Notes under the pieces: generated by a model
The model's input: the letters and a program-made list of their open reading frames with translations, nothing else
The model's database searches: none
Told to the model about the DNA's origin: nothing
Made by a program: the position numbers and the translations under genes
DNA from: Armatimonadota bacterium
GTDB lineage: Bacteria; Sysuimicrobiota; Sysuimicrobiia; Sysuimicrobiales; Sysuimicrobiaceae
Direction: 5' to 3'
Length of the DNA: 64,000 nt
NCBI GenBank assembly: GCA_025060455.1
Contig: JANXBY010000008.1
Coordinates: 1 to 64,000, forward strand
Shown: positions 27,035-34,632 of the stretch, one piece after another
Position numbering within the stretch: the stretch's first letter is position 1
Layout: every line of letters begins with the position of its first letter

Positions 27035-27079
27035 CTACCCCATCTCCTCCCGGTGGGCTGGGGTGCGAGGTTGACTCAA
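27035..27079 (-). CDS. Candidate small peptide or leader peptide (14 aa; 21 aa from an upstream ATG)
   Basis: A TTG at 27079 lies ten bases after a perfect AAAGGAGGTG ribosome-binding site and opens a frame MSQPRTPAHREEMG before TAG at 27035. An in-frame ATG at 27100 would add MKGGGAP, but then the strong binding site would be inside the gene. The frame has its own promoter (27151-27179) and terminator (26985-27027), so the transcript would be about 160 nt. Codons AGT, CAA, CCT and CCA are unlike the GC-rich usage around it. I do not recognise the peptide. It could be a leader peptide, a tiny protein or part of a small RNA. Confidence 0.45.
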   Translation of the reverse strand: MSQPRTPAHREEMG

Positions 27080-27150
27080 CGGCGCACCACCTCCTTTCAT
27101 CGTGGCCACCGGGCCCCGGCGGAGAGATTCGCCGGCGCCTGCTTGCGGGC

Positions 27151-27179
27151 AACGTAGCACGCGGCGTTGGCGGTGTCAA
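27151..27179 (-). promoter_or_regulatory. Strong sigma-70 promoter for the small transcript
   Basis: On the minus strand a perfect TTGACA (27179-27174), a 17-base spacer and TACGTT (27156-27151). Transcription would begin near 27144 and run into the small ORF. Confidence 0.75.
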
Positions 27180-27193
27180 ACCCGCAGGGTACC

Positions 27194-28375
27194 ATGCACT
27201 CGATGGCGCGACACCCCTTGTGGTGGCTGGCGGCGCTGGTGGTAGCTTCCGCGGCGCTGCGCCTGTGGCGGCTCGGGGAGCCGCCCACGCAGGTGTTTGA
27301 CGAGATCTACTACGCCCGCACGGCGCGCCAGTACCTGCTCGGCCAGCCCATCTACGAGTGGACGCACCCTCCCCTGTCCAAGCTGTTGGTGGCGGTGGGG
27401 ATCCGCGCGATGGGGTTCGAGCCGTGGGGGTGGCGGCTGCTGCCCGCCCTGTTCGGCACCGCGCTGGTGCCCGCGCTGTACGCCCTGGGGCGTCTGGCCA
27501 CGGACCGTCCGTCGGTGGGCCTCGCCATGGCGGCGCTGGGGTTTTTGGACTCCATCTTCGTGGTGGAGTCCCGCATCGCCAAACCCGAGGTCTTCCTCGT
27601 CACCTTCAGCGTGGTGGCCTACGCCTGCGGTTGGGCCGCGGTGCGGTCCGGGAGGTGGGGTTGGCTGGCGGCCGCGGGCGCCAGCGCGGGAGCCGCGTGC
27701 GCCACCAAGTGGACCGGCCTGGCCAGCGTGGCGGTGCTGGGCTTCCTAGTGTGGCGGCACCTCCGCAGACGGTGTCCGTGGTGGGTCCTCGCGGCCAGCC
27801 TGCTGGCACTCCCCGCGGGCGTGTACGCGGCGTCTTACCTGCCGCACCTGGCCCGCGGGGAGACGATCGCCGACCTGGTGCGGTTACACCTCAACATGTA
27901 CCGGTACCACTCCACGCTACAGGCCACGCACCCGTACGCGAGCCCCTGGTGGTCCTGGCCACTCCTGCTGCGTCCCATGTGGTACTACTACCAGGCCGAA
28001 GGCGGGTGGATGAGGGGCGTCTTCGCGGTGGGCAACCCCCTGGTGTGGTGGGCGGTGGTGCCCGCAGTGGCCGCGGCCGCCTGGCAGGCCCGGCGGTCGC
28101 CTGCGCTGGCGTTCGCGGCGGTGGGATTCGTCCTCACGTACGTCCCCTACGCCTTCGTGGGACGGCTGCTGTTCGTGTACCATTTCACTCCGGTGCTGCC
28201 CTTCGGGTACCTGGCTCTGGCCAACGCCCTGGATCAGCCCAGGCTCGCGGGCTGGAGGACGGCGTACTGGCTGGCGGCGGCGGTGGTGTTCCTGTACCAG
28301 CTGCCGGTCCTGACCGCGTACCCGGTCCCCGCCACGTGGCTGCGGTGGTGGGCGTGGGTGCGCTCGTGGGTGTAG
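27194..28375 (+). CDS. PMT/ArnT-type glycosyltransferase (GT39-like), membrane
   Basis: 393 residues from ATG at 27194 (CAGGGT upstream; ATG 27203 possible). About nine to ten membrane helices. The first extracytoplasmic loop has VFDEIYYARTARQYLLG, with the Asp-Glu pair that is catalytic in protein O-mannosyltransferases, and WTHPPLSKLLVAVG. This family moves sugars from polyprenyl phosphates to proteins or lipids outside the membrane. It is followed by an SMR-like gene and a polyprenyl-phosphate sugar synthase, so the three together could make, flip and use one lipid-linked sugar. Acceptor unknown. Confidence 0.85.
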   Translation: MHSMARHPLWWLAALVVASAALRLWRLGEPPTQVFDEIYYARTARQYLLGQPIYEWTHPPLSKLLVAVGIRAMGFEPWGWRLLPALFGTALVPALYALGRLATDRPSVGLAMAALGFLDSIFVVESRIAKPEVFLVTFSVVAYACGWAAVRSGRWGWLAAAGASAGAACATKWTGLASVAVLGFLVWRHLRRRCPWWVLAASLLALPAGVYAASYLPHLARGETIADLVRLHLNMYRYHSTLQATHPYASPWWSWPLLLRPMWYYYQAEGGWMRGVFAVGNPLVWWAVVPAVAAAAWQARRSPALAFAAVGFVLTYVPYAFVGRLLFVYHFTPVLPFGYLALANALDQPRLAGWRTAYWLAAAVVFLYQLPVLTAYPVPATWLRWWAWVRSWV

Positions 28376-28419
28376 GCAGCGTGCCAGAAAGCGGGGAGCA
28401 GAACGGAGGCGGGGAACCC

Positions 28420-28773
28420 ATGACGCTCTTGCTGATCCTGGTCTCGGTCCTGCTGGGAGCAGCGGGTCAGGTGCTGTTGAAGATGGGGGCTCTCCGGGTG
28501 GGCCCGGTGTCGGACGTGGGGGCGCTGCTGTGGCGCATCGTCACCACCCCCCACATCCTGGCGGGCTTCGCCCTGTACGGGGTCGCTAGCGTGCTGTGGA
28601 TCGTGGTCCTGTCCCGAGCTCCCCTCAGCCTGGCCTACCCCCTCCTGTCGGTGGGCTACGTGGTGGTACTCCTGGCCTCCGCGTACGTGTTCGGGGAGGC
28701 CATCCCGGCCTTGCGCGTGGCCGGCATCGCCGCCATCATCCTCGGGCTGGTGTTGGTGAGCAGCAGCGCGTGA
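28420..28773 (+). CDS. Small multidrug resistance/EamA-like four-helix membrane protein
   Basis: 117 residues, four hydrophobic helices, starting at ATG 28420 with GGAGGCGGGG ahead. The sequence resembles half-size DMT-superfamily proteins: LLGAAGQVLLKMGALRVG and LSLAYPLLSVGYVVVLLASAYVFGE, the latter including the conserved AYPL and FGE segments. EmrE exports drugs, but ArnE/ArnF-like relatives are thought to flip undecaprenyl-phosphate-sugars. Lying between a PMT-type transferase and a GT2 polyprenyl-phosphate sugar synthase (GTGA overlap), a flippase role is favoured by context only. Confidence 0.8.
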   Translation: MTLLLILVSVLLGAAGQVLLKMGALRVGPVSDVGALLWRIVTTPHILAGFALYGVASVLWIVVLSRAPLSLAYPLLSVGYVVVLLASAYVFGEAIPALRVAGIAAIILGLVLVSSSA

Positions 28774-29513
28774 GGACCTCCGACCCGGCACCCCTCCGCG
28801 GCGGCATCAGCGCCTTCCTGCCCTGTCACAACGAGGAAGGCAACGTGGAACGGGTGGTGGCCGCGGTGGTGCGGGCCCTGGAGGTCCTCCAGGTGCCCTT
28901 CGAGGTCATCGTGGTGGACGACGGCAGCACCGACGGCACCGCGGAGGTGGCCCGGCGCCTGGCCGACTCCGACCCCCGGGTGCGGCTGGTCCAGCACCCA
29001 CACAACCTGGGCTACGGTGCAGCGCTGCGCACGGGTTTTTCGGCTTCCCGCTACCCATGGATCTTCTTCACCGACGGGGACGGGCAGTTCGACCCCCAGG
29101 ATCTCGTGCGGTTGCTGCCCCACGCCTCCTCCGCGGACTTGGTGGTGGGTTACCGCCTGCGGCGCCAGGACCCCCCGCATCGGAGGCTGGTCGGGTGGCT
29201 GTGGAACCTGTTGGTGCGGGCGTGGTTCGGTGTGCGGGTGCGGGACGTGGACTGCGCGTTCAAGCTCCTGCGGAAGGAAGTGGTGGAAAGCCTGCCGCTG
29301 CGGGCCACGGGGGCGTTCCTCAGCACCGAGCTGCTGTGCCGGGCCGCCCAGCGGGGCGCACGGATCGTGGAGGTGGGCGTGCCCCACTACCCCAGGCGCT
29401 GGGGCCGTCAGAGCGGAGGTCGTCTGGACGTGGTGGTGCGGGCCTTCGTGGAGCTGTGGCGCCTGCGGTCGGAGCTGCGTGGGGCCCGTCGTGACGGAGG
29501 CGGGACGAGCTGA
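28770..29513 (+). CDS. Glycosyltransferase family 2, polyprenyl-phosphate sugar synthase-like
   Basis: 247 residues from GTG at 28770, overlapping the previous stop as GTGA. GT-A fold: AFLPCHNEEGNVERVV, EVIVVDDGSTDGTAEVA, NLGYGAALRTGF, the DXD-type FFTDGDGQFDPQD, and VRDVDCAFKLLRKEV. No C-terminal membrane helices, as in bacterial dolichol/polyprenol-phosphate mannose synthase-like enzymes. It likely transfers a sugar from a nucleotide donor to undecaprenyl phosphate for the upstream transferase. The gene ends three bases from the convergent fbpC. Confidence 0.88.
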   Translation: MRTSDPAPLRGGISAFLPCHNEEGNVERVVAAVVRALEVLQVPFEVIVVDDGSTDGTAEVARRLADSDPRVRLVQHPHNLGYGAALRTGFSASRYPWIFFTDGDGQFDPQDLVRLLPHASSADLVVGYRLRRQDPPHRRLVGWLWNLLVRAWFGVRVRDVDCAFKLLRKEVVESLPLRATGAFLSTELLCRAAQRGARIVEVGVPHYPRRWGRQSGGRLDVVVRAFVELWRLRSELRGARRDGGGTS

Positions 29514-29516
29514 CCG

Positions 29517-30599
29517 CTACCCTGCGACGTCGACTCCCTCCGCGGGGAACACCACGGTGCGCGGGGAGGTGGCCCACACCCGCACCCGGGTGCCGGGCTT
29601 GAGCACTTTGTCCCCAGACAGGCGGCAACGGACTACCTGCCCAGAGGCCAGGCGCACCTCGTACACCGTCTCGGGGCCGCGGAAGCGCCGTCCCACCACC
29701 ACGCCCGGCCCGTCCGGGCTGGGCTCCACCGCCAGCTCCGCGGGACGCACCATCACCTCCACGGGCGTGCCCTCAGGAAGCCCGTTGCACGGGAAGTCCC
29801 CCAGCTCGGTCCGCGCCACGTGGTCATACACCCGCCCGGGCAGGAACTCCGCCTCCCCCACGAAGTCCGCCACGAACCGGCAGGCCGGGGCGTGGTAGAT
29901 CTCCTCCGGAGGGCCTACCTGCCACAGCCTGCCCCTGCTGAGCACGCCGATGCGGTCGGCCACCGCGAACGCCTCCTCCTGGTCGTGGGTGACCAGGATG
30001 GCCGTGCACCCCTCTTCCTTCAGGATGTGCCGGAGCTCCTCCCGCATCCGCCGCCGGAGCTCAGGGTCCAGGCTGCTCAGCGGCTCGTCCAGCAGCAGCA
30101 CCGAAGGCCCGGGGGCCAGCGCCCGGGCGAGGGCCACCCTCTGCTGCTCGCCGCCGGATAGCTCGTGGGGGAACCGGTCTGCCAGGTCCCGGATGCCCAC
30201 CCGGTCCAGCACCTGGTGCGCCCGGCGCAGGCGTTCGCTTCGGCTAAGCCCGCGCAGCCCGAACGACACATTCTCCAGGGCGGTGAGGTGCGGGAACAGG
30301 GAAGGTTCCTGGAACACCATCCCCACGCCGCGGGCCTCGGGGGGCACCCACCTGGGACCGGCGACCACCTGACCGGCCAGCTCCACCCATCCCTCGTCGG
30401 GGTACTCCAGACCGGCCACGATGCGCAGAGCCGTGGTCTTCCCGCAGCCGCTGGGGCCCAGCAGCACGAGGATCTCGCCCGTGTGAACGGACAGGGTTAG
30501 CCCGCGCAGGGCCTGGATCGCCCCAAACCGCTTCGAAACGCCGACCAGGCGCACCCGCACGCCCGCGGCGCCCTCCGTGTCCCCTGCGTGCGCGACCAC
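29517..30599 (-). CDS. fbpC: Iron(III) ABC transporter ATP-binding protein
   Basis: 360 residues: Walker A GPSGCGKTT, Q-loop MVFQEPSLFPHLT, signature LSGGEQQRVALARAL, Walker B LLLDEPLSSLD, H-loop VTHDQEEA, then a C-terminal TOBE domain of about 120 residues. This is the CUT1/FbpC layout. It lies 46 bases downstream of the permease gene and completes fbpA-fbpB-fbpC. Confidence 0.93.
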   Translation of the reverse strand: MVAHAGDTEGAAGVRVRLVGVSKRFGAIQALRGLTLSVHTGEILVLLGPSGCGKTTALRIVAGLEYPDEGWVELAGQVVAGPRWVPPEARGVGMVFQEPSLFPHLTALENVSFGLRGLSRSERLRRAHQVLDRVGIRDLADRFPHELSGGEQQRVALARALAPGPSVLLLDEPLSSLDPELRRRMREELRHILKEEGCTAILVTHDQEEAFAVADRIGVLSRGRLWQVGPPEEIYHAPACRFVADFVGEAEFLPGRVYDHVARTELGDFPCNGLPEGTPVEVMVRPAELAVEPSPDGPGVVVGRRFRGPETVYEVRLASGQVVRCRLSGDKVLKPGTRVRVWATSPRTVVFPAEGVDVAG

Positions 30600-30645
30600 C
30601 GCAGCCTCCGTACCGGGTTTAGGCTAGGCGAACCCGACCGCCCGG

Positions 30646-32325
30646 TCAATCCGACGCTCGACCGATGGGCCGCCCCGAAGACGGCCTGACTGCCTCTGCC
30701 CGGGATCGGTGCACCGCCCGGTCCAACAGCAGGACCGGGAGCAGCCCCACCAGCACAATGGAAAGCCCCGCGGTGGAAGCCTCCATCAGCCGCTCGTCGC
30801 TGGCCAGCTGGTACACGCGCACCGCGAGGGTGTCGAAGTTCAGCGGCCGGAGGACCAGGGTGGCAGGCAGCTCCTTCAGGGCATCCACGAACACCAGCAG
30901 CGCCGCGGTGAACACGCTGCCCCGCATGAGGGGCGCGTGGACCCGCACCAGCACGCTGGCGGGCCCGTGGCCGAGGGTCCGGGCGGCTCCCTCCAGCGTG
31001 GGCCCGATCCGGCTGAGCCCCGCTTCCACGGCGCTCAGGGCGGCGGCCAGAAACCTGGCCAGGTAGGCGTACACCAGGGTGAAGGTGGTGCCCATGAACA
31101 ACAGACCCGTGGAGAGCCCCGACCGGCGCAGGTACGCGCTCACGACGTTATCCAGCCACCCAAAAGGCACCAACACGCCCACCGCCACCACCACGCCGGG
31201 CACCGCGTAGCCCAAGGACACCACCCGGGCGGCCAGGCGCATCAAGGGCGTTGGTGCGAGTCGCAGGCCGTAGGCCACCAAGGCCGACAGCAACACCGCG
31301 GCCACCGCTGCCGTGGCTGACAGCGTGAAGGTGTTGGCCGCCAGGCGGACGAACGTGGGGCCCCATAGGGGGTCGCCTCCAACCCACGCCATCCACCCGA
31401 GGTACAGCCCGGGGATCCCGAACCCCGTTGCGGGAGGGAGCAGGCAGGCGCCTGCGGCCAACCACGCCCCAGGGCCCTCCAGCGCCCTGGGCCGCGCCTC
31501 CCTCGGAGCTCCCGGCGGCCTGTGGTATCTCCTGCGTCCCCGGGAAAGCCGCTCGGCGGCCACCACGGCCAGCACGAACCCCATCAGCCATACCGCCAGC
31601 TTTGCCGCACCGGTCACGGACCCGAAGCTGAACCACACCAGGTAGATTCCCGTGGCGAAGGTGTCCAGCTCGAAGTACTTCACCGTGCCGAAGTCCGCCA
31701 GCACCTCCATACCCACCAGGCTCAGCCCTGCGGCGATCCCCGGGCGAGCCACGGGCAGCCCCACCCGGAGGAACGTCGCCCAGGGCCCGTAGCCCAGGGT
31801 ACGGCTGACCTCCCACACCACGGGCGACTGCTCCAACAGCGCGGCCCGGGTGAGCAGGTACACGTAGGGGTACAGAACGAAAGTCAGGACGAACACCGCG
31901 CCGCCCAGAGACCGAATCTCCGGGAACGGGTAGCCTCGGGACCAACCCCACCACGCCCGCAGCGCCGACTGCACGGGTCCCGAGTACTGCAGCAGGTCCG
32001 CGTACGTGTACGCCACCAGGTAGGCGGGCACCGCCATGGGCAGCAGCAAAAGCGCCTGGCAAGCCCGCCGTCCGGGGAAGCGGTAGGCGGTGACCAGCCA
32101 GGCGGTGCCCACGCCGACAAGGAGCGTCCCCGCGCCGACCCCCAGCAGCAGCCACAGGGTGTTGCGGACGTAGCGCGGCAACACCAGCCGGACGAACTCC
32201 GCCCACGTGCCCTCCGTGGGTGAGAACACGCTGCTCGCTACGGTGAGGATCGGCAGGGACAGCGCCGCCGCGACGAACAGGCCCGCGGCGGGAAACAGGC
32301 CCAGCCATGCGCGCCGGACCCTCAC
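30646..32325 (-). CDS. fbpB: Iron(III) ABC transporter permease (double module)
   Basis: 559 residues with about twelve helices in two homologous binding-protein-dependent permease halves. EAA-type loops are seen near EVSRTLGYGPWATFLRVGLPVARPG (first half) and EGAARTLGHGPASVLVRVHAPLMRG (second half). This fused arrangement is typical of FbpB/SfuB iron permeases. It is 21 bases downstream of fbpA. Confidence 0.93.
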   Translation of the reverse strand: MRVRRAWLGLFPAAGLFVAAALSLPILTVASSVFSPTEGTWAEFVRLVLPRYVRNTLWLLLGVGAGTLLVGVGTAWLVTAYRFPGRRACQALLLLPMAVPAYLVAYTYADLLQYSGPVQSALRAWWGWSRGYPFPEIRSLGGAVFVLTFVLYPYVYLLTRAALLEQSPVVWEVSRTLGYGPWATFLRVGLPVARPGIAAGLSLVGMEVLADFGTVKYFELDTFATGIYLVWFSFGSVTGAAKLAVWLMGFVLAVVAAERLSRGRRRYHRPPGAPREARPRALEGPGAWLAAGACLLPPATGFGIPGLYLGWMAWVGGDPLWGPTFVRLAANTFTLSATAAVAAVLLSALVAYGLRLAPTPLMRLAARVVSLGYAVPGVVVAVGVLVPFGWLDNVVSAYLRRSGLSTGLLFMGTTFTLVYAYLARFLAAALSAVEAGLSRIGPTLEGAARTLGHGPASVLVRVHAPLMRGSVFTAALLVFVDALKELPATLVLRPLNFDTLAVRVYQLASDERLMEASTAGLSIVLVGLLPVLLLDRAVHRSRAEAVRPSSGRPIGRASD

Positions 32326-32346
32326 GGCTCCGCCCGCAGCAGGCGC

Positions 32347-33405
32347 TCACCTCCAGCCCGCCGCCACCATCAGCTGTAGCGCCCGGCCGCCGTTGGCCGC
32401 GTAGGTGGCCGCGTTCAGCGTGTCCTCGCGGAGGGTGGCCGGTGCGATCGCGGCCATGGGGTTGGCGACCCCGCGCACCGCGGGGAACTCGAAGTTCCCC
32501 TTGGCGAACACCTCCTGCGCGAAGTCCGAGCTGAGGAACTCCAGGAAGGCCACCGCGGCCTGCCGGTTCCGCGAGGTGGCCACCACGCAGGCGCCGCTGA
32601 GGTTCACGTGCACCCCGCGTTCCTCGGGCCCCTGGTTGGGGAAGAACAGCCCCACCTGCTGGGCCACGGCACGGTCTGCGGGGTTGGGGGAGTTCAGCAG
32701 CCGCAGGTAGTAGTAGTGGTTGACCAGCGCCACGTCCCCTTCTCCCGCGGCCAGGGCCCGCAGCTGGTCCAGGTCGCCTCCTTGCGGGGGACGGGCGAAG
32801 TTGGCCACCACGCCCCGGGCCCACCGGGCCACGAAGGCTTCCCCGTGCCAGGCGATGAGCGCACCCACCAGCGACTGGTTGTACACGTGGCTGGAGCTGC
32901 GCACGAGCAGCTTACCCTTCCAGCGGGGGTTTACCAGATCCTCGTACGTGGAAAGCTGGGACCGGCTCACCCGTGCCCGCGCGTATGCGATCACCCGCAG
33001 CCGCTTGGTGAACCCGAACCAGTGGCCCTGTGGGTCCCGAAGGTGCTCGGGGATGCGGCTTGTCAGCAGCGGGGAGTCCACCCGCTGGCAGATGCCCTGT
33101 TGCTGCGCGCGGTACAGCCGCCCCGCGTCCACGGTGATCAGCACGTCCGCGGGGCTGTTGGCACCTTCTGCGCGGATCCGTTCAATGAGCTGGTCGGCGT
33201 CACCCTGGATGAGGTTTACCCGGATCCCCGTGCGGCGGGTGAACTCCTGATAGATGGCCTCGTCGGTGTCGTAGTGCCTGCCGTTGTACAGGTTCACCTC
33301 TCGAGCCTGTCCGGACGCGGGGTGGTGAAGGGTTGCGACGAGGGAGAGCGCGACTGCGGCAAAGCAGAGCAGCAACCGGCGGGCTGGCACCGTGGGCACC
33401 TCCAT
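32347..33405 (-). CDS. fbpA: Iron(III) ABC transporter substrate-binding protein
   Basis: 352 residues: signal peptide (basic ARR, hydrophobic core, cut near SGQA), then a type II binding fold starting VNLYNGRHYDTDEAIYQEF. Tyrosines that would hold ferric iron appear in NGRHYDT and in the NHYYYLRLL segment, as in FbpA/FutA proteins. Its promoter is overlapped by a DtxR-type box, and the DtxR-family gene lies just upstream, so iron repression is likely. Confidence 0.93.
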   Translation of the reverse strand: MEVPTVPARRLLLCFAAVALSLVATLHHPASGQAREVNLYNGRHYDTDEAIYQEFTRRTGIRVNLIQGDADQLIERIRAEGANSPADVLITVDAGRLYRAQQQGICQRVDSPLLTSRIPEHLRDPQGHWFGFTKRLRVIAYARARVSRSQLSTYEDLVNPRWKGKLLVRSSSHVYNQSLVGALIAWHGEAFVARWARGVVANFARPPQGGDLDQLRALAAGEGDVALVNHYYYLRLLNSPNPADRAVAQQVGLFFPNQGPEERGVHVNLSGACVVATSRNRQAAVAFLEFLSSDFAQEVFAKGNFEFPAVRGVANPMAAIAPATLREDTLNAATYAANGGRALQLMVAAGWR

Positions 33406-33421
33406 TCTTGACGGTTCAGGT

Positions 33422-33440
33422 CAGGATTAGGCTATTCTAA
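33422..33440 (-). promoter_or_regulatory. DtxR/IdeR-type iron box
   Basis: On the minus strand the 19 bases begin TTAGAATAGCCTAA and match the published DtxR/IdeR consensus (TWAGGTTAGSCTAACCTWA) at about 13 of 19 positions. They cover the -10 of the fbpA promoter, so a bound metal-loaded repressor would block transcription. Confidence 0.65.
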
Positions 33441-33457
33441 GCACACGGGATTGTCAA
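33429..33457 (-). promoter_or_regulatory. fbpA promoter
   Basis: On the minus strand TTGACA (33457-33452), 17 bases, TAGCCT (33434-33429). It starts three bases after the stop of the DtxR-family gene, giving fbpABC its own promoter inside the iron box region. Confidence 0.7.
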
Positions 33458-33459
33458 CC

Positions 33460-34152
33460 CTAATTGCTGCTCTCAGACAGGCCTTTTTCAGGGTGGACGC
33501 GCACGCGGCCTGCGGCTTCGCGGCCGATGGCGTGGCGGAACCCCTCGGCCTCGAAGAACACGGGGCCGTTGAAGGGGGCCACCTCCACCACCCGCACCCT
33601 CGCGTCGGGGACCAGGTGAAGCGAACGCAGGTACGCCACCAGCTCCGGGTCCTCCTCAGGGATGGCCCACACCACGCCAGATTGGCCCTCCCGGAGATCC
33701 AGGAGGGTGGTGGCGGGCACCGCCTCCACCGACCCGTCCGGCCGCGGGATGGGCAGGCCGTGGGGACAGCGGGTGGGCGAGCCCAGCACGTGCTCCAGCC
33801 GCGCCTCCACCTCGGGGCTGATCACGTGCTCGAGCTTGCACGCCTCCTCGTACACCCGCTCCAGGTCTAGCCCCAGCACGTCCGTGAGCAGCCGCTCCGC
33901 CAGCCTCAGGCGCCGCACCACGCGCACCGCCACCTCGCGGCCGGCGGCGGTGAGCCCCACCCCGTCCTCCGAGCTGCGCACGTAGCCCTGTTGCTCCAGG
34001 CGCTTGAGCATCTCCGAAGCGGACGGCACCGACACCCCCATGAACTCCGCCACCTTCGAGACCGTGGCCGGCGGCGCGGTGTGCTGGAGCGCGAACACCG
34101 CCTTCAGGTACATCTCTGTCCGCTCGGTCTTCGCGATGTCGTGGGTGGACAC
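33460..34152 (-). CDS. DtxR-family metal-dependent transcriptional repressor
   Basis: 230 residues from GTG at 34152, six bases after GGGGGAGG. Winged-helix domain (TERTEMYLKAVFAL, VSVPSASEMLKRLEQQGYV), metal-binding and dimerisation domain with the family ligands in EEACKLEHVISPEVEARLEHVL and the Cys/His of CPHGLPIP, and a C-terminal FeoA/SH3-like domain. The full three-domain length resembles IdeR/DtxR (Fe2+) rather than short MntR. It sits immediately upstream of the fbpABC operon, whose promoter carries a matching box, so it probably represses iron uptake. Confidence 0.92.
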   Translation of the reverse strand: MSTHDIAKTERTEMYLKAVFALQHTAPPATVSKVAEFMGVSVPSASEMLKRLEQQGYVRSSEDGVGLTAAGREVAVRVVRRLRLAERLLTDVLGLDLERVYEEACKLEHVISPEVEARLEHVLGSPTRCPHGLPIPRPDGSVEAVPATTLLDLREGQSGVVWAIPEEDPELVAYLRSLHLVPDARVRVVEVAPFNGPVFFEAEGFRHAIGREAAGRVRVHPEKGLSESSN

Positions 34153-34227
34153 AGCCCGCCTCCCCCGAAACCATAGCACGACGCCCGGCCCGTTGGCGGG
34201 TGCAGGGCGCTGTGGCAAGCTGGGGCC

Positions 34228-34629
34228 GTGGCGCACCGCAGGCTGGCGTCCTTCCAGCGCCACGTGCGGCTGGTGCGGGCCGCCCGGTCGCAGTACGCCA
34301 CCTGGGGGTACACCCGCATCTTCGCGGACCTGCCTGGCGAGCGGCCGCCCCGCTCCCTCCACCTGGCGGGCTTCGCCCCCTCCCGGCCCGACCTCACGTG
34401 CCGCGACCCCGCCCACCGGCTGCTGGTGGTCGAGGCGGAGACGTGCGACACCCTCGAGCTGGAGGAGACCGCGCGGCAGTGGCAGCTGTTCCGTGCGTAC
34501 GCGGACAGCTGCGGGGGCGAGTTCCACCTGGTGGTGCCGGAGGAATGCCGCCCCCAGGCGGAGGAGACCCTCCGGCGTCTGGGCCTGCGGGTGGACCGCC
34601 TGCTGAGCTTCCCCCTGGCGGAGGCGTGA
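34228..34629 (+). CDS. Small protein of unknown function, possible PD-(D/E)XK fold
   Basis: 133 residues, soluble. The central part reads SRPDLTCRDPAHRLLVVEAETCDTL; the Asp of RPDL followed by the strand VVEAET and a later Gln (ARQW) is the spacing seen in PD-(D/E)XK nuclease-like folds. It starts at GTG 34228, divergent from the DtxR-family gene 75 bases away, and converges on trpB with three bases between them. No function can be assigned. Confidence 0.55.
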   Translation: MAHRRLASFQRHVRLVRAARSQYATWGYTRIFADLPGERPPRSLHLAGFAPSRPDLTCRDPAHRLLVVEAETCDTLELEETARQWQLFRAYADSCGGEFHLVVPEECRPQAEETLRRLGLRVDRLLSFPLAEA

Positions 34630-34632
34630 CCC

